DNA of 64,000 bases from Apiospora phragmitis (GCA_038363925.1 JAQQWL010000015.1:2418001-2482000), one strand, 5' to 3'; positions 1-13,200 are shown, counted from the first letter of the stretch. Program-made: numbers and translations. Notes: generated by a model not told the origin, from the letters alone.

Positions 1-720
1 ACGCTTTTTTTATTTTATATATAAACTCTATTTAAATTATAAAGGATTTATATAATAACGGCTTAATATAAAATTTTAAGATTTTTAATTACGAATTATA
101 TAATATTAGCTTCTATATTTAATAATATTATCGCTATTACGGTTATAATTACGTAATTAAATATTATTAAAAATAATAACGATATAATTATTACTTTATA
201 ATAATATATTTTAAAAAAAATTAAAAATACCTTTAAAAAAGATTACGAAATAAGAAATATTATATTAATTACGGTAAAAAATATACGGTATAAAATCGCG
301 GCTACTTTATAACGATCTAATAAAGAGAACGCGTAAAAAAAACTTATACTTACCGGCCTCGCTAGTTCGAAATCCGTAACACCGGCGGCATTTCGATAAA
401 AATAAAGCGTTTATTATTACCGGTAACGCTTTTTATTAACGATAAAAAAAAGTATATAATAATTTTATAAAAAAGAGGCCGCCCGCGATTTAATTCAGTA
501 ACGAGTAGTTAAAATAAAGAAACACGCTTATAAAGCCGGCATAATACCGTCGCTCTTTTATTAATATAAAATATTATTATAATTTTATAATTATAAACTT
601 ATAAATAATATATTAAAACGTTATAATATTAAAAATAATAATAATATTTATTTTAATTAATTAAAAAAGTATAATATATTAATATTATAAAAAATATAAA
701 CAAACTTTTATATATAAATT
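1..720 (+). pseudogene. LINE-a ORF1 (gag-like) C-terminal part, decayed
   Basis: Near 470-560 a frame reads EAARDLIQ..VVKIKK.AYKAGIIPSLFY. This resembles the segment just before the zinc knuckles of Tad-type ORF1 proteins, which bind element RNA. The knuckle region would follow at about 560-720, where codons for Cys have mostly become Tyr (TGT to TAT, a RIP-type change), so CCHC boxes are inferred rather than seen intact. Earlier sequence (1-460) is too decayed to align by eye. The neighbour downstream is ORF2 of the same element. Confidence 0.5.
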
Positions 721-729
721 ATATATTAT

Positions 730-3700
730 TCAAAAATAACTAAATATTAAATAATTTACGGCGAAAGCCGAGCGGCTATTTATATATATAAACGCCTTAA
801 TATTACTAAGTTAAAAATTAAAGCAGGCCCTGATTAAACTGCTATTATAATATCGACGGAAAAAAGTAACCGCTTTATTATATAATTTATATACTCGCCG
901 ATCTAAGAAACTTCTTAATAATAAAGCCTTTTAAATAACCTCGATACGATTTCGTACCCCGGGCGATACTTACTCGTTAAAGATTTTAATATATATTATC
1001 CGCTTTAAAATATATATAATAAGAAATCGTATAAAATAAATAACCTTTTTACTTTTACGAACTAATAAAATTTAAAATTAATTACGTTATATAAAGAAAT
1101 TACGAAACGATATTATAAATAAAGAAATTCTATATTAAACCTAATTTAAATAATATAAGGAATAATAATTTTATATAAAAGAGACCTTAATTTAAAAAGT
1201 TTTAATTATAAAGTATAAGTTATCCGCGTTAAATTAAAAATTAACTCGTTATAAAGTAATAAAGCGTAAATAAAAGGATAAAACTAAATAATAATAAATA
1301 AAAGGTTAATATAAATAAAAAACGGAGCACGTTTAATTAATATTATTAAATTAATAAACTTAAAAAAACTAAATTAAATTATTAATAATTTTATAAACGA
1401 TTTATAAAAAATTATTAATATAATAATATTAAAAAAAACCTTTTATATTAATAAAAATATACTTTAATAATTATTAAAAATTTAAAAACCGTAAACTATA
1501 ACGAAATAATAATATCGAGCTTATTTCGCGATACTTTCGTAATATATATAGAATTAATATACCGAATCGAAAACGGACTTAAAAAGAATTATTTAAAAAG
1601 CGAAAACGAAAAATTAACGCTACGTAATCGCCGCTACTTTTTATAATTTTAAAATATTTTAATCGCTTAAATAATAAGCCCGATTACAAAGCTCGACGTT
1701 ATTATAAATAGCGGGTATTTTAAAATTAAAACGTAATAAAAAAGTTATTATCGAGGCGTAAAACTATAATAAAAAAGCTACGCTTTTTTTAAAAAAGTGC
1801 TTTTTTAATTTAAAAACCAACCTTATAAACTTAAATAATATAATAAATTACGCCCCTAGTTTTATTTTTATTAAAGTAAATATAACGGCTAAAAAAAAAT
1901 ATTATTAAATAAACGGAATTTTAAAAAATTTTAGAAAAAGATTTTTTATTTATTAACTTTTTTAAAATATATAAAAAACTTTTTTTTTAAACATTAACTA
2001 ATTTAATAACCGCGAGCTTCCGGTTTACTTATTTCTTTAAATATTTTTATACGGTAAAGGTTATTATAATTTTAAAGCTAAATAAGATAATAACCGAAAA
2101 ATAAATACTTAATAATAAAAACTTATTTTATTACTTAATACGGTTAAAAAAATAATAAAGATAGTTATAAACTAATAAATTACCGAAATAATTAAAAAGT
2201 GCTCGCTTTTATTTAAAAGCTAAATAAAAAACCGAATATAACGGTCTACTAAGCTAGCTATTTAATTAATTATTAACGTTATTTATATAACGTAATAATA
2301 TAAAAACGTCGCTTTTTTTAAATTTTATATTAAAAACGCTTTCAATATAATTAATTATAAAAAACTAATTATTATACTTTATAAAAAAAAACTACCGGAT
2401 TAAGTTTATCGATAAGTCGAAAGCTTTATTATAAATAAATCAATCTACTTTTATTTCGATAATAAATTATTAAAAAAAATCTAGCTCCGCATTAATATTT
2501 TATAAAGCTCCTCGTTATTACCGATCCTTTTTATTCTTTATATTATTATATTATACGAGGAATTAAAAACGTACGAGCAGCTTATTATCCTTAAATTTAT
2601 AAATAATACGAATTTTATTATTATAAAGCCGAATTACGTTACGAATTATTAAAACTTAAAAAGAATTTAAGAAACTTATAACCGCTAAGTATGTATAAAA
2701 AGGATAGAGTTTAAATTTAAAAAAAGTAAGCTTATCTATTTTACTAAAGCGCGAAAAGTTTATATGCTATAAGTACGCCTTAAAAACGTCGTTATATCGC
2801 CGGTAACTTTTACGAAATTCTTCGGCGTTTAGCTTTATTAAAAGCTATAATAAAAGGATTATATCTTAAAAATTAAAGCGAAAATAATAATTTAAATATT
2901 AGTTCTTATTAGGCTCGTAGCGTTAGCTTAAGGATATTCGGTACGAAAGGTAAAAGAGTTTTATATAAAAATAATACGTAACGTATTCGCGTACGGAGCG
3001 TTAATTTGGCATAAAGTGGCCGATATTAAAAAAAGGCCAGCCCTTAGTTTTATAATAATCCAGAACTCCTGTCTCTAGATCGTAATAAGGGTATATAAAG
3101 CGACCCCTTAATATTACTTAGAGATTAAAGCGGTAATTCCTTTCTTCGACCTCTATTTAAATATAAGGATAACTAGTTTCGAAATATATACAGAGGTTAC
3201 CGGGAAGCTATAACTCTTACGCGGCGCCTATATAAAAGCGGTAGAGATTATTAATAAAGAACGTAGCGTAAAGAGAAAAAGATAAAAAAGACTTTAAAAG
3301 GCTATTAATAAAGCCTTTACGATTTTATAATTAAATAACGCTTAATTAATATTAATTAAATAATAATTAAATAATTAAACGGTCGAATAAGCGTTAAAAA
3401 AGAAATAAGAATAAAGATAGTTTTACGCCGTTACTCCTACGCGAGGCCGCTACGAACTAGCTATAAAATCGCCGCTAAACTAAAGAGCGTGCCGTCGTTA
3501 TAATAATATGTTTAAGTACGAAGTTTCGGTCTTAATATAGACCCGTACTAAAAAGATAAGATTTAAGTCGTTCTTATTTACTTATTATATTCTAGGCGTC
3601 TTAACGCCGTTATATAATTGCGATAAAAAACGGGAAATAGTTAAATACTTAATTTTATATTATAAAAACTTTAAAAAAAAGTAAAAATAATTAATAAAAT

Positions 3701-3960
3701 AATTAATACTTAATCCGTTACGAACTCGTTACGATTTAGCGACGCTTATTATAAGAAAAAATACGGCGAAGGTTATCGTAAAGTAGCTTTTACGGACCGA
3801 TCGATTATCGCTATATAAGCTAATAATAAAAATCGAGAAACTATTTAAACCTAGATAATCTCTTTAGGCCCTAAAGTAAAGGTTATTAGGCTAGTAAATA
3901 AGAACTAGTATAATAATATCAAATATATAAAGTAGATTTTATAATATTAATAACGTGTAT
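730..3960 (+). pseudogene. LINE-a ORF2: endonuclease-reverse transcriptase, RIP-inactivated
   Basis: The pol protein nicks target DNA and copies the element RNA in place. Seen in order: endonuclease block at about 780-1000, ending in KDFNIYYPL (family: GDFNLHHPLWG); RT blocks at about 2250-2640, including FYIKNAFNIINYKKL (family DVxGAFDNV), SSSLLPILFILY (family QGSPLSPILFLFY) and FINNTNFII (catalytic box, family F-x-DD; both Asp now Asn). The Tad1-type C-terminal block follows at about 2900-3180, with RLVALA, AYGALIWHKVAD, QNSCL and YKATP..YYLEIKAVIPFFDLYLN. At about 3510-3660 comes VSVLI.TRTKKIRF.SFLF...ILGVLTPLYNC, a Cys-containing tail seen in this clade. Many in-frame TAA and TAG codons, and Asp-to-Asn in the catalytic motif, make it dead. 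Confidence 0.8.
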
Positions 3961-4039
3961 TTTTAATCTAACTTCGGCACGGTTTATTATATAAAGAACT
4001 AAGTAAATATACCGAAGGCTTTTAACCTACGGCGTACTA

Positions 4040-4073
4040 TTAATAATAATAATAATAAACTTAATAATAATAG
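4040..4073 (+). repeat. TAA microsatellite at the 3' end of LINE-a
   Basis: An uninterrupted run of TAA units starts at 4041, followed by a second short run. It lies at the junction between LINE-a and the NLR-1 fragment and is best read as the simple-repeat tail left by target-primed reverse transcription. The second run overlaps sequence shared with NLR-2, so only the first run is likely to be element tail. Confidence 0.55.
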
Positions 4074-4785
4074 GTATATTATATCTTTAGTCGAAAATAC
4101 TCCTCGATTCGCCGAGGATTAATTTTTAAAATCGCTATCCCTAATACTTAAACTTAATAAATATCTATCCGTAACGAACTATTTATTATTTTAAAATATT
4201 CTATAGCTAACTAATGGTGAACTACTTTCTCGTCGATTTAAAACTAGTTACTCTCTCGTTTCTCCGGATCGAGAAAGAAGTCGCGGAAGGATAAATATAA
4301 TAATCGGATCGGTTATTTAAATAAATCAGGAATATTAAGAACGGAGTGAAGTAGGTCTAAGTTGTCTAGGATGTCGTCCGGAGTCGTATAGAATAACTAG
4401 GCTAGGGTAACCGCAGATAATAAACTAGCGAGCGTAATTATTAAATCGACTAGAGTACGAAAATGCCCTAAGGTTTTTTTTTATTCTCGCGCTATCCGGT
4501 TTATAAGTAGCTATTCTAGAACCGGTATATAAATAGTATTAAGCTTCGATTCTTAACTCTTAATTTACTATTTTAGAACTCTGTTTAGTTTCTTTTACGA
4601 GTTGCCACCTTTGCGATTACCGATAAAGTAATAGATAATAGCGGCAAAGATGAATAATGGCACCGCCATCTTAGTTAAAACCTGTAAATCACCCTCGTTT
4701 GGCCATATAAAGGGTAAGTATCGGCTATCTAATACGGAAATATTATACTAATCCCTGATTTATATAAGTTTATATTTAAGGAAAG
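4053..4785 (-). pseudogene. NLR-1: fragment of a fungal NACHT NTPase gene
   Basis: On the minus strand, stops read through, the frame gives VLTKMAVPLFIFAAII..FIGNRKGG, then LNTIYIPVLE, LHSVLNIPDL, PIRLLYLSFRDFFLDPE, and a later IDEKVVHH..LAIEYF. These are the signature blocks from the end of the NACHT domain into the following helical part of fungal NACHT-WD40 proteins (HET-D/HET-E type), cytoplasmic STAND NTPases linked to heterokaryon incompatibility. The same blocks occur in the same order in NLR-2 (31960-32720), so these are two paralogs. The P-loop end and any C-terminal repeats are missing: LINE-a lies against the C-terminal side and LINE-b1 against the N-terminal side. The fragment is a relic. 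Confidence 0.82.
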
Positions 4786-4899
4786 CGTATATATATATAA
4801 TTTATTAACGCCCGGGTGGCGAAGCCGAAAGGGTAATTATCGCTAATTTATAATATATTCTTAAATCGCTTTTTTATTACTTAAAGCCCCTATATATTC

Positions 4900-7800
4900 T
4901 AATTTCGGCTTATATCGTTCCTTTTCCGTTAGTACTACTTTCTTAAATAAGGCCTTATATATTAATAACGTTCCTTAATAAGCTAATTTAAAAGCCCTTC
5001 TTTAAGTGTCTAATATCCTACCCTCGGTAATTAAAACGGCGCTCGCTATATAAAGCATAGGATAATTAATATTATATTAATAAAATAATTAATATATATC
5101 TAGTCGGCCTATCGCTATAATAAATTATATAATTAGTCGAACGGTGTTTATATTAAAGAACTAGTACCTATCGTCCGATAATAACTTGCCGCTTAAATAA
5201 AAAAATAAGTTATTCCTATAAGTATTTATATATTATAATATCTTTATTCGATATATTATTTATCTATTATATCGGAAAAGGAAATTCTCTATTATTTCTT
5301 TCGCTTATTTGTATTCGTATTAGTTTATCGGTACCGCTTCGATTCGATAAAGGTATATATTTAATCGAGCTATCCCTATCCAAAGCTGGGCTAAAACGTT
5401 AGTTTCTTTTTATAAAAGATTATTATATAATTTTTGTATATATTTTTTTAATAAAACTATATCGACCTTTTTAGAATACCCTCGACGTATTCCGGCAGGT
5501 TTATATTATCCCGCTTAGTCTATATAATATTTAATATTATTAATTTTACTCCGGGGGTCATTACTTTTAAATATATGCCTAGTTATATTATAGTTTTAAC
5601 CTCTCTTTTTATATAATTTATAAGTGGATTTTCTTTATTTATTAATAATTAAGCGATAATTATACTATTTCCTTTCTTTTTAAGCTTTTTAATAATTTTA
5701 TAAGCTCGGTAAGTACATTATTATCTCGATTATTAACGTAATTTCTTTAATATAAACATTACTACTCTATTCCTTATAAATAATAAAATATTCCGGTAAT
5801 AAAGCTTTAATAACGAGTATAATATATTTACTATAATAATTAACTCTCCCGTGTACGGGTTCTACTCCTCTTTCACGCCGAGAGTAATAATACGGGTCTT
5901 AAGTATCGGGCTCGCTCTCGTAATCGTCCTTATTTCGACGGCTCCTCTATATCCTATTAAACCGTTCCTTATCGAGTTATTTACGGCGATACGTACCGTC
6001 TAATTGGGGGCTTTAATATTAAGCCTCTCTTCTAGCTTATTTATTATCGTCGGTACTCGGCTTTTTTATAATATTAATATATACGATTAAATAATTTCGA
6101 GTTTCTTTATAAATATATATTTTAATAGGTTTATTATTTAATAAAATAATAACCGATAAGATTTCCTAGATCTCCGTATACGTGCTATACTACTTTATAG
6201 AAGGTTTATCGAGGGGAAGGTATAAATATCCGCTTATATTTTAATCGCCCTTCTTTAAAACCGATCCTACGTCGTAATTAAATGGGCCTCTACTTCGGCG
6301 ACGCTCGTTATTATCGTTATAAACGTGCTTATAATCGCTTACGCTCCTATTTTTTAAACTCTATTAATAGGCGCTACTACCTTATATTTATATTTATATA
6401 TCTAAACGTTAAAAACGTAATCTATTACCGGTATTACCGTAGCCGCAAAAAGCTACCGAGACGTGGTAAAGGAAAGCCCCTTAAATTGTCTTAATTTTAT
6501 AACCGCCTCTAGCCCTTTAATTGCCGCCCGGGCGATATATTTTTTATATTTAAATTTAGTATTTATAATAACCCCGAAGATTTTAATATAATTTTTAAAT
6601 TATATAGTTCGTCTTTTAATTATAAAAAACGTGGAATCGGTTTTATATAAGTTATAAGTAAAATAAATAATAACTATTTTATCCGCCTCAAATATCGCTC
6701 CGCTCTTTCTTTCCTATTCTAAAACGTCGTTAATAATAGCTTCTATCCTTTCGCGATTACTCTTTACCGTTAAGCTCGTAACTTAGGCTATAAAGTTATA
6801 TACGAAAGCGATAACTCCTCCGTAGCAGTCGATCTGTCGTTATACTAAATCTATATTAAAAAAAGAATAAAATTAGAGATAGGGGAAAACCTTAAGGCAA
6901 GCTCGTTTATAGTAAACTGCGGCTCTTTAATATATACTTATTTATTAAAATCGTTACCGTACGGCATAAATAGAAAGTATTAATTTAATAAAGCAACTGC
7001 TTTAATATTTCTTAAGCTTTTATCTTTTAGAAAAGTTTAATGTCGAAAACCTTATTATACACTCTTTTAATATCGAAGCTTACGAGGTTAAAAATCCTAT
7101 AGCCTCGTTACGTTACGTAAATTTATTCTTATAAAAATATAAATACTTATTTTATTAATTATTGTTTCCGCGTTTTAAAATAATTAATTAAAAAAAGCTT
7201 AAATATCTTAATTAAATAAGAGATCCTTTCCGTAATAACCAATTTTATTACTTTACCGAGTATTATTAATAATAAAATTAGCCGTTAAACTTTTATTATA
7301 GTATAGTTTTTTTGCCTAGCTTTTTAAAAAGTATAATCTTCGTGTAACGTTATTAAATTAATAACTCTCCCTCTTTTAACGATATACGAAATAACGTTAG
7401 AACTTGTTCTTTAATTATTAGCTATATTTCTTTTTAGATAACTATAAGAAAGCCGTCCTCCCCGAGTATTTTTTACGATTTAGTTACGAATAATTGCCGT
7501 TTTACTTTTTTTATCGTAATAATATATATTTCGATCGATGCTTTTTATAAACGGTCCTTTTTATTAATAATTTCGTTCGACAGTAAAAGGAAAAACTTGG
7601 TAAATAGTTTTTCCGCCTATTTTATATAATTAGAAATGCTCGTCCCGTCTACGTGAATAAGCTAGGGGATTTTTTTAAATACTATATTGTTGCCCGTTTT
7701 AAAATACTTTATTATTTTCTAAATATTATCGTTATTTACGAAAAACTCGTTCTAGTATTTCTTTTTTTATTATCGAATAATATCGTAATATTACTTTATT

Positions 7801-8780
7801 ATTACTTTAGCCGTAGCTTTTAAGTTATTTCTAATATAGCTTACTCTTTTTTTAATCTAAGCTCGGTTCCTTTAATATATATAAATACGCCGGAGTTACG
7901 TAAAATTAATGGTCTACTATCGCTTCGCGTATAATAATAGCTTAGTTTTAAAGGTTAAAGTATATACTATTTCTAATATAACCCCTATTAATTAGTCCGT
8001 TTATTATTAAACCGTGCCGCCCGTAAGGATTATAATTAAAGCTATTAAGATCTTAGCGTTAATATTTTTTTACGAGGCGTTCTTAAAGAGTAATCGCTTT
8101 TAGCCGCTTAACGTTATTATTACTGTCTTAAATATTATTTTAATAGTTTAATAATTAGACCCGTACTTCGTATTTAATACTTTACACTTGATTAAAAACT
8201 TTTTTATTTCCTCTAATATTAAAATAAGGCCGATAATTATATTATAATCTCTTTTACTTTACGTTTTTATACCTCGAGAAAGTAAATGATTAAAGCCGAA
8301 TCTAATTATAAAATAAATAATCGAATTCGCTTCTCTTTATTTTATTATTCGTATTTCGTCTCCTCCTTATAATTAATTATATCAATTAAAATCCCTTATA
8401 ATAACTAACTCTATTATTATCCTTATCCTTTTTTTATTATCTTAATAATAGTGCGTAGTTTTTTATACGTTTCTTAAAACGCCGGGGGGCCTTTTATAAA
8501 AACGTATACGAACGCTATTAAAACCGCACGATTTAATAACCGCACGATTATTATAATAATATTAAAGGACTTAATTAAAACCTACTTCACTTCTATTTTC
8601 TTATTAATTTAGAATATACTTCGGATCGGCTACCTCCCTTCTCTTTAAATTAATAAAACTATTTTAACCTACTTATAATATTTTATAAGTATCGTTAAAA
8701 GCCGCCTTTAAGCTATCTTAACGTAAAGTTTTTAAATCGAGATTATTATTATATACTATATATATTCGTCGTTAATAAAA
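4900..8780 (-). pseudogene. LINE-b1 ORF2: endonuclease, RT, RNase H; decayed
   Basis: Minus-strand landmarks: endonuclease motif IIIIRDFN near 8400 (family GDFN); RT start LH.DYTL.KA near 7340; DIKRVYNKV near 7060 (family DVKGAFNGV); INELALRFSPISNFILF near 6890 (family GLPQGSPLSPILF). Near 6800-6690 comes DCYGGVIAFVYNF, with a following block NRERIEAIINDVLE.ERKSGA and FEADKIVIIYFT. Near 6490-6250 is a C-terminal block LFAATVIPVIDYVF, followed by V.KIGA.AI. These are typical of the Tad1 clade. A ribonuclease H-like segment is probable at 5600-5950. The catalytic Asp pair at the FxDD box is changed and stops are frequent, so the protein is inactive. Confidence 0.82.
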
Positions 8781-8829
8781 CTATAATATATAACCTTCTA
8801 CTTTTTAATATTATTTTAAATAATTCGGA

Positions 8830-10090
8830 ATATTCTATTTATATTAAGCTAAGTAAAGTTTCCGGCAATACTTGCTAAACGACTCGTATAGTTCTCCGTA
8901 CGGGATATACTTTAAAACGGTTTTTTAATAGCCGTAGTAGCTATGCCTTTATTTCGTATATTATTCGTAAATTTAGATATTTTTATTTTAAAATATTTTA
9001 TATTTTACCTATTAGTAGTTATAATGTTGCTCCGGGCGATCCCGGCGCTTAAATAGTTTAGTATAACTCGACTCGACGCCGGTATAAAAAAAACCCTGTT
9101 TTAAGAACTTTCGAGTATTAGCCGCCTTAATTAAGTATATAATTATAAAGCCGTATACTTTACCGTTATCCTTTCTATTTAATTAAACTATTTTAACGAT
9201 TATTATTTCGTTTTTTTATTCGAACGTTTCGATTACGCCGTCTTTAATCTCGTCGTTTTCGTTAAAAATTACTATATATTTAACGTTATTAACTTTAATT
9301 AAATAAAGCTCGTCTCATAAAATCCGGGCGCTTAAAGTATTCATTTTTTTAATTATTTACTTAATTATTCGGTATTCGGCTTGATTTTAATAAATAATTT
9401 TAATTCGTTAAAGCTTCTTTAGGTTTATTATTACGGCACGATATCGCTAATCTTTCTACTCGCCTCTTAATCGAATCTCTTTCTTAATAACGGATCGGAT
9501 CGTTCTGATAATTACTTTAATGTATCCCTCGTTATTTATATATAAGGTATTAATAATATAATAAAGAGTATCGGTGAAGGTTGAGGGCGTGGTATTTATT
9601 GACGTAAGCGTACGGACGTTGCTTAGCTGGCTTATCGGAGGTATACGTGCGATCTGGGCGTATAAGGCTTGTGGGCTTATCTGAGCGCTGCCGCTGACGA
9701 CTGCGCTGTTCTTAAGGTCTTCTAATTTCTAGGTAACGTTTTAAAGCTCGGCGGTAAGCCGCTAAATAGTTACTTGCTAGTTATTAATAATATCTTTTAG
9801 GTCTCGGATCTCGTTTTAGGAGTTAGTCGCGAGCTCGTAGATGCGCTGTAGTACCTCCGGGCCCGATGGATATATTGTTACTCGAGCTTGTTTCTAGTCT
9901 ATTATCGCTTTCGATCAAAGATAATACTTTTCGTGCTTTAGCGCTGGGCTTCGCCCGCTTCGATCGTTTAACCGTCGTCGCGATAGAGTTTAGTGTGTTT
10001 ATTATGATCTTTATTTCCGTACGGTCCTCTATTATCGCGCAAGACGTCCGCCACCTCTTTATACGGCTTCCCTCCTTTAAATAAATTGGT
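8830..10090 (-). pseudogene. LINE-b1 ORF1: gag-like RNA-binding protein, decayed
   Basis: Minus strand. The N-terminal part (10090-9560) reads as a polar, helix-forming segment with IYELATNS.NEIRDLKDIINN, probably a coiled coil. It is followed by QALYAQIARIPPISQLSNVRTLTSINTTPSTF (quoted here as a landmark; the first 20 residues are the diagnostic part). The C-terminal part (about 9060-8830) corresponds to the zinc-knuckle array that is clearer in copy 2. ORF1 proteins of this type bind element RNA and template. This frame has fewer RIP stops than ORF2. Start codon not fixed. Confidence 0.65.
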
Positions 10091-10249
10091 AATTTAATAA
10101 TAGTAATAAGGTCTAGTATAGATATTTTCCCTTTTTTAAACTTTATAATAAATACATATACACATATAATTTATTACGCCCGGGTAGCGAAGCCGAAAAA
10201 GTAATTATCGCTAATTTATAATATATTCTTAAATTGCTTCCTTATTACC

Positions 10250-13200
10250 TAAAGCCCCTATATACTCTAATTTCGGCTTATATCGCTCCTTTTCCGTTAA
10301 TACTTTCCTAAATAAGGTCCCGTATATTAATAGCGTTCTCTAATAAGCTAGCTTAAAGGCCTTTTTTTAAATATTTAGCATCCTATCCTTAGTAGTTAAA
10401 GGAGCGCTTGCTATAAGGTACGAAAAAATTAATATTATATTAATAAAAAAACTAGTTTATATCTAATCGGCCTATCGTTATAATAAATTATATAGTTATT
10501 CGAACGGCCTTTATATTAAAAAATTAAAACTTATCGTCCGATAATAACTTACCGCCTAAATAAAAAAATAAGTTATTTTTATAAATATTTATATATTAAA
10601 GTATCTCTATTCGGTATACTATTTATTTATTATATTAAAAAAAAGTATTTCACCGTCTCTTTCGCTTATTCGTATTTATATTAATCCGTCGATACCGCTT
10701 CGAATCGATAAAAATATACGTTTAATCGGGCTATCCTTGTTTAAAGCTAAACTAAAACGTTAGTTTCTTTTTACGAAAAACGATTATATAGCGTTTATAT
10801 ATATTTTTTTTAGTAAAACTATATCGATCTTTTTCGAATATATCCTGACGTATTCCGGCAGGCTTATATTAGTTTTTCGCTTAATCCGCGTAATATTTAA
10901 AATTATCGACTTTATTCCGGGAATCTTTACCCCTAGATACGCGCTTAGCTACGTCGTAATTTTCGCTGTCCTTTTCGCATAATTTATAAGCTAGTTTTTT
11001 TTACTCGTCGGCAGTTAAATAATAATTATATTATTTCCTTCCCTTTTAAGCTTTTTAATAGCTTTATAAGTTCGGTAAATATATCGCTATTTAAATTATT
11101 AATATAATTTCTTTAATATAAATACCGCTACTTTATTCTTCGTAAATAATAAAATATTCCGATAACGAAGCCTCGGTAACGAGTATAATATATTTATTAT
11201 AGCGGTTAATTCTTTTATTTACGAGTTTTATTCCTTTTTTACACCGAGAGTAATAACACGGGTCTCGAGTATTAGGCTCGCTTTTATAAACGTTTTTATT
11301 TTAACGGCTCCCTTATATTTTATAAAACCGTTCTTTACCGAGTTACTTACGGCGATACGTACCGTTTAATTAAAAGCTTTCGTATTAAACCTTCTTTTTA
11401 ATTTATCCGTATTATGGTGCGAAAGTTATAGGCGGAGTTGGGAGGACTTCTCCCGCGTCCCCCCCTTAAGAGTACCTATATAAAACTTTAGGCTACTAGG
11501 AAAGAAAGAAGGACAAGCGTTAGCTTTGTCCTTACCCACCCCATACCTGACGATATTGCCAATACCTAGGTGTGAGATTTTCTAGCACCTTTATAATCCG
11601 TTACCGTCAATACCCGACTTTTTTACGGTATTAACGCGTACAGTTAAATAGTTTCGAATTTCTTTATCGATATATCCTTTAATACGTTTACCACTTAATA
11701 AAATAGCGACCGATAGTATCTCTTAAATTTCCATATCCGCGTTATATTATTACGAAAAAGGTTTATTAAAAGAAGGGTATAAATATCCGTTTATATCTTA
11801 ATCGCCTTTCTTTAAAACTAGTCTTACGTCGTAATAATATATACCTTTATTTCTATTACGCTTATCGCTATTATTATAAACGTTCTAACCATTACTTAAG
11901 CCTTTATTTTTTAAATTCGGTTTATAAGCGCCGCCGTTATTTTATACCTATACTCGTATATTTAAACGTTTAACGCGTAGTTTATTACCGACGCTACCGT
12001 AGCCGTAAAAAGCTATCGTACCGTAATTAATAATAATCCTTTTAGTTGTTTTAATTTTATTATAACCTTTAGCCCCTTAATTACGGCCCGGGCAATATAT
12101 TCTCTATATTTAAATTTAACGTTTATAACTACCCCGAGAATTTTAATATAGGTTTTAAATTAAATACGCTATTCTTTAATAATAAAAGGCGTCGAATCGG
12201 TTTTATATAACTTACGAGTAAAATAAAACATAACTATTTTATCCGCCTCGAATATCGCGTTACTCCTTTTTTCCTACTTTAAGATATCGTTAATAATAGC
12301 TTTTATACCCTCGCGGTTATTCTCCGCTATAAAGCCTGTAATCTAGGCTATAAAGTTATTTACGAAGGCGATAAAACCCTCGTAATAATCGATCCGCCGT
12401 TATATTAAATCTATATTAAAAAAAGAATAAAATCGAAAATAAAAGAGAGCCTTAGGGTAAGCCGGCCTACGGTAAGCTATAGCTTTCTAAAATATATTTA
12501 TTTATTAAGATTATTACTATATAGTCTAAGTAAAACGCTTTAATTTAACGTAATAGTTTATCTAGTATTCCCCGCGCTCTTATCCTTTAAAGAAGCTTAG
12601 CTTTAAATACCCCGTTATATACCTTTTTAATATTAAAACTAATAAAGCTAAAAATCTTACGACCTCGTTAAGTAGCATAAATCTATTCTTATAAAAATAT
12701 AAATACTTAATTAAGAGAAGTTTAAAAATCTCGATTAAATAAGAAATCCTTTTAGTAATAACTGACTTTAATACTTTATTAAATATCGATAATAGCGGAA
12801 TCGGCCTCTAAGCTTTAGCTACGATATAATTATCCTTACCTAGCTTTTTAAGCGGTATAATTTTCGTATATCTTTATTAATTAAGTAATATCCCTTCCTT
12901 AAGTAATATACGGAATAAAATTAACGCACGATGTTTAATTATTAATTAAATCTCCTTTTAAATAGCTATTAATAAACCGTCCTCGCTTAATACTTTTTAT
13001 AACTTAATTATAAATAACTACCGTTTTACCTCCTCTATCGTAATAATACGCATCTCGATAAACGCCTTTTATAAGCGGTCCCCTTCGTCGATAATCTCGT
13101 CCGGGAATAGGGGAAAAATTTAGTAAGTAGCTCTTTCACTTATTCCGTATAATTAAAAATAATCGTCCCGTCCGCTTAAGCGAGTTAGGGAATTTTTTTA

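Larger units (their letters stand above)
1..4052 (+). mobile_element. LINE-a: Tad1-like non-LTR retrotransposon, 5' end outside window
   Basis: A decayed non-LTR retrotransposon read left to right: the end of ORF1 (zinc-knuckle part), then an AP-type endonuclease, a reverse transcriptase and the conserved C-terminal block. It ends in a TAA-repeat tail near 4041, directly against NACHT gene sequence, so it probably inserted into NLR-1. It belongs to a different subfamily from the LINE-b pair that follows, because the recognisable motifs are diverged and the orientation is opposite. RIP has put stops throughout, so no product is expected. The 5' portion lies left of the window. The Tad1 clade call comes from the C-terminal motifs described under ORF2. 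Confidence 0.82.
4791..10110 (-). mobile_element. LINE-b copy 1: Tad1-like LINE
   Basis: A near full-length non-LTR element on the minus strand. Its 3' end is at about 4791, in a T/A tail next to the shared motif cgcccggg; ORF2 spans about 4900-8780 and ORF1 about 8830-10090. It aligns along most of its length with LINE-b copy 2 (10161-15860). The two share their 3' ends exactly in style, but the ORF1 N-terminal part differs after about 9750, suggesting 5' variants. C/T and G/A differences dominate between copies. The ORF1 part (9600-10060) keeps more G+C and CA than the ORF2 part, so RIP intensity falls toward the 5' end. Confidence 0.85.

Noticed and set aside
6282..6494. Open frame of 70 codons on the plus strand
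   Set aside because: It lies opposite the C-terminal block of LINE-b1 ORF2 (LFAATVIPVIDYVF on the minus strand) and is only a shadow of it.
9866..10084. Open frame of 72 codons on the plus strand
   Set aside because: Antisense to the ORF1 N-terminal part of LINE-b1; no family signature.
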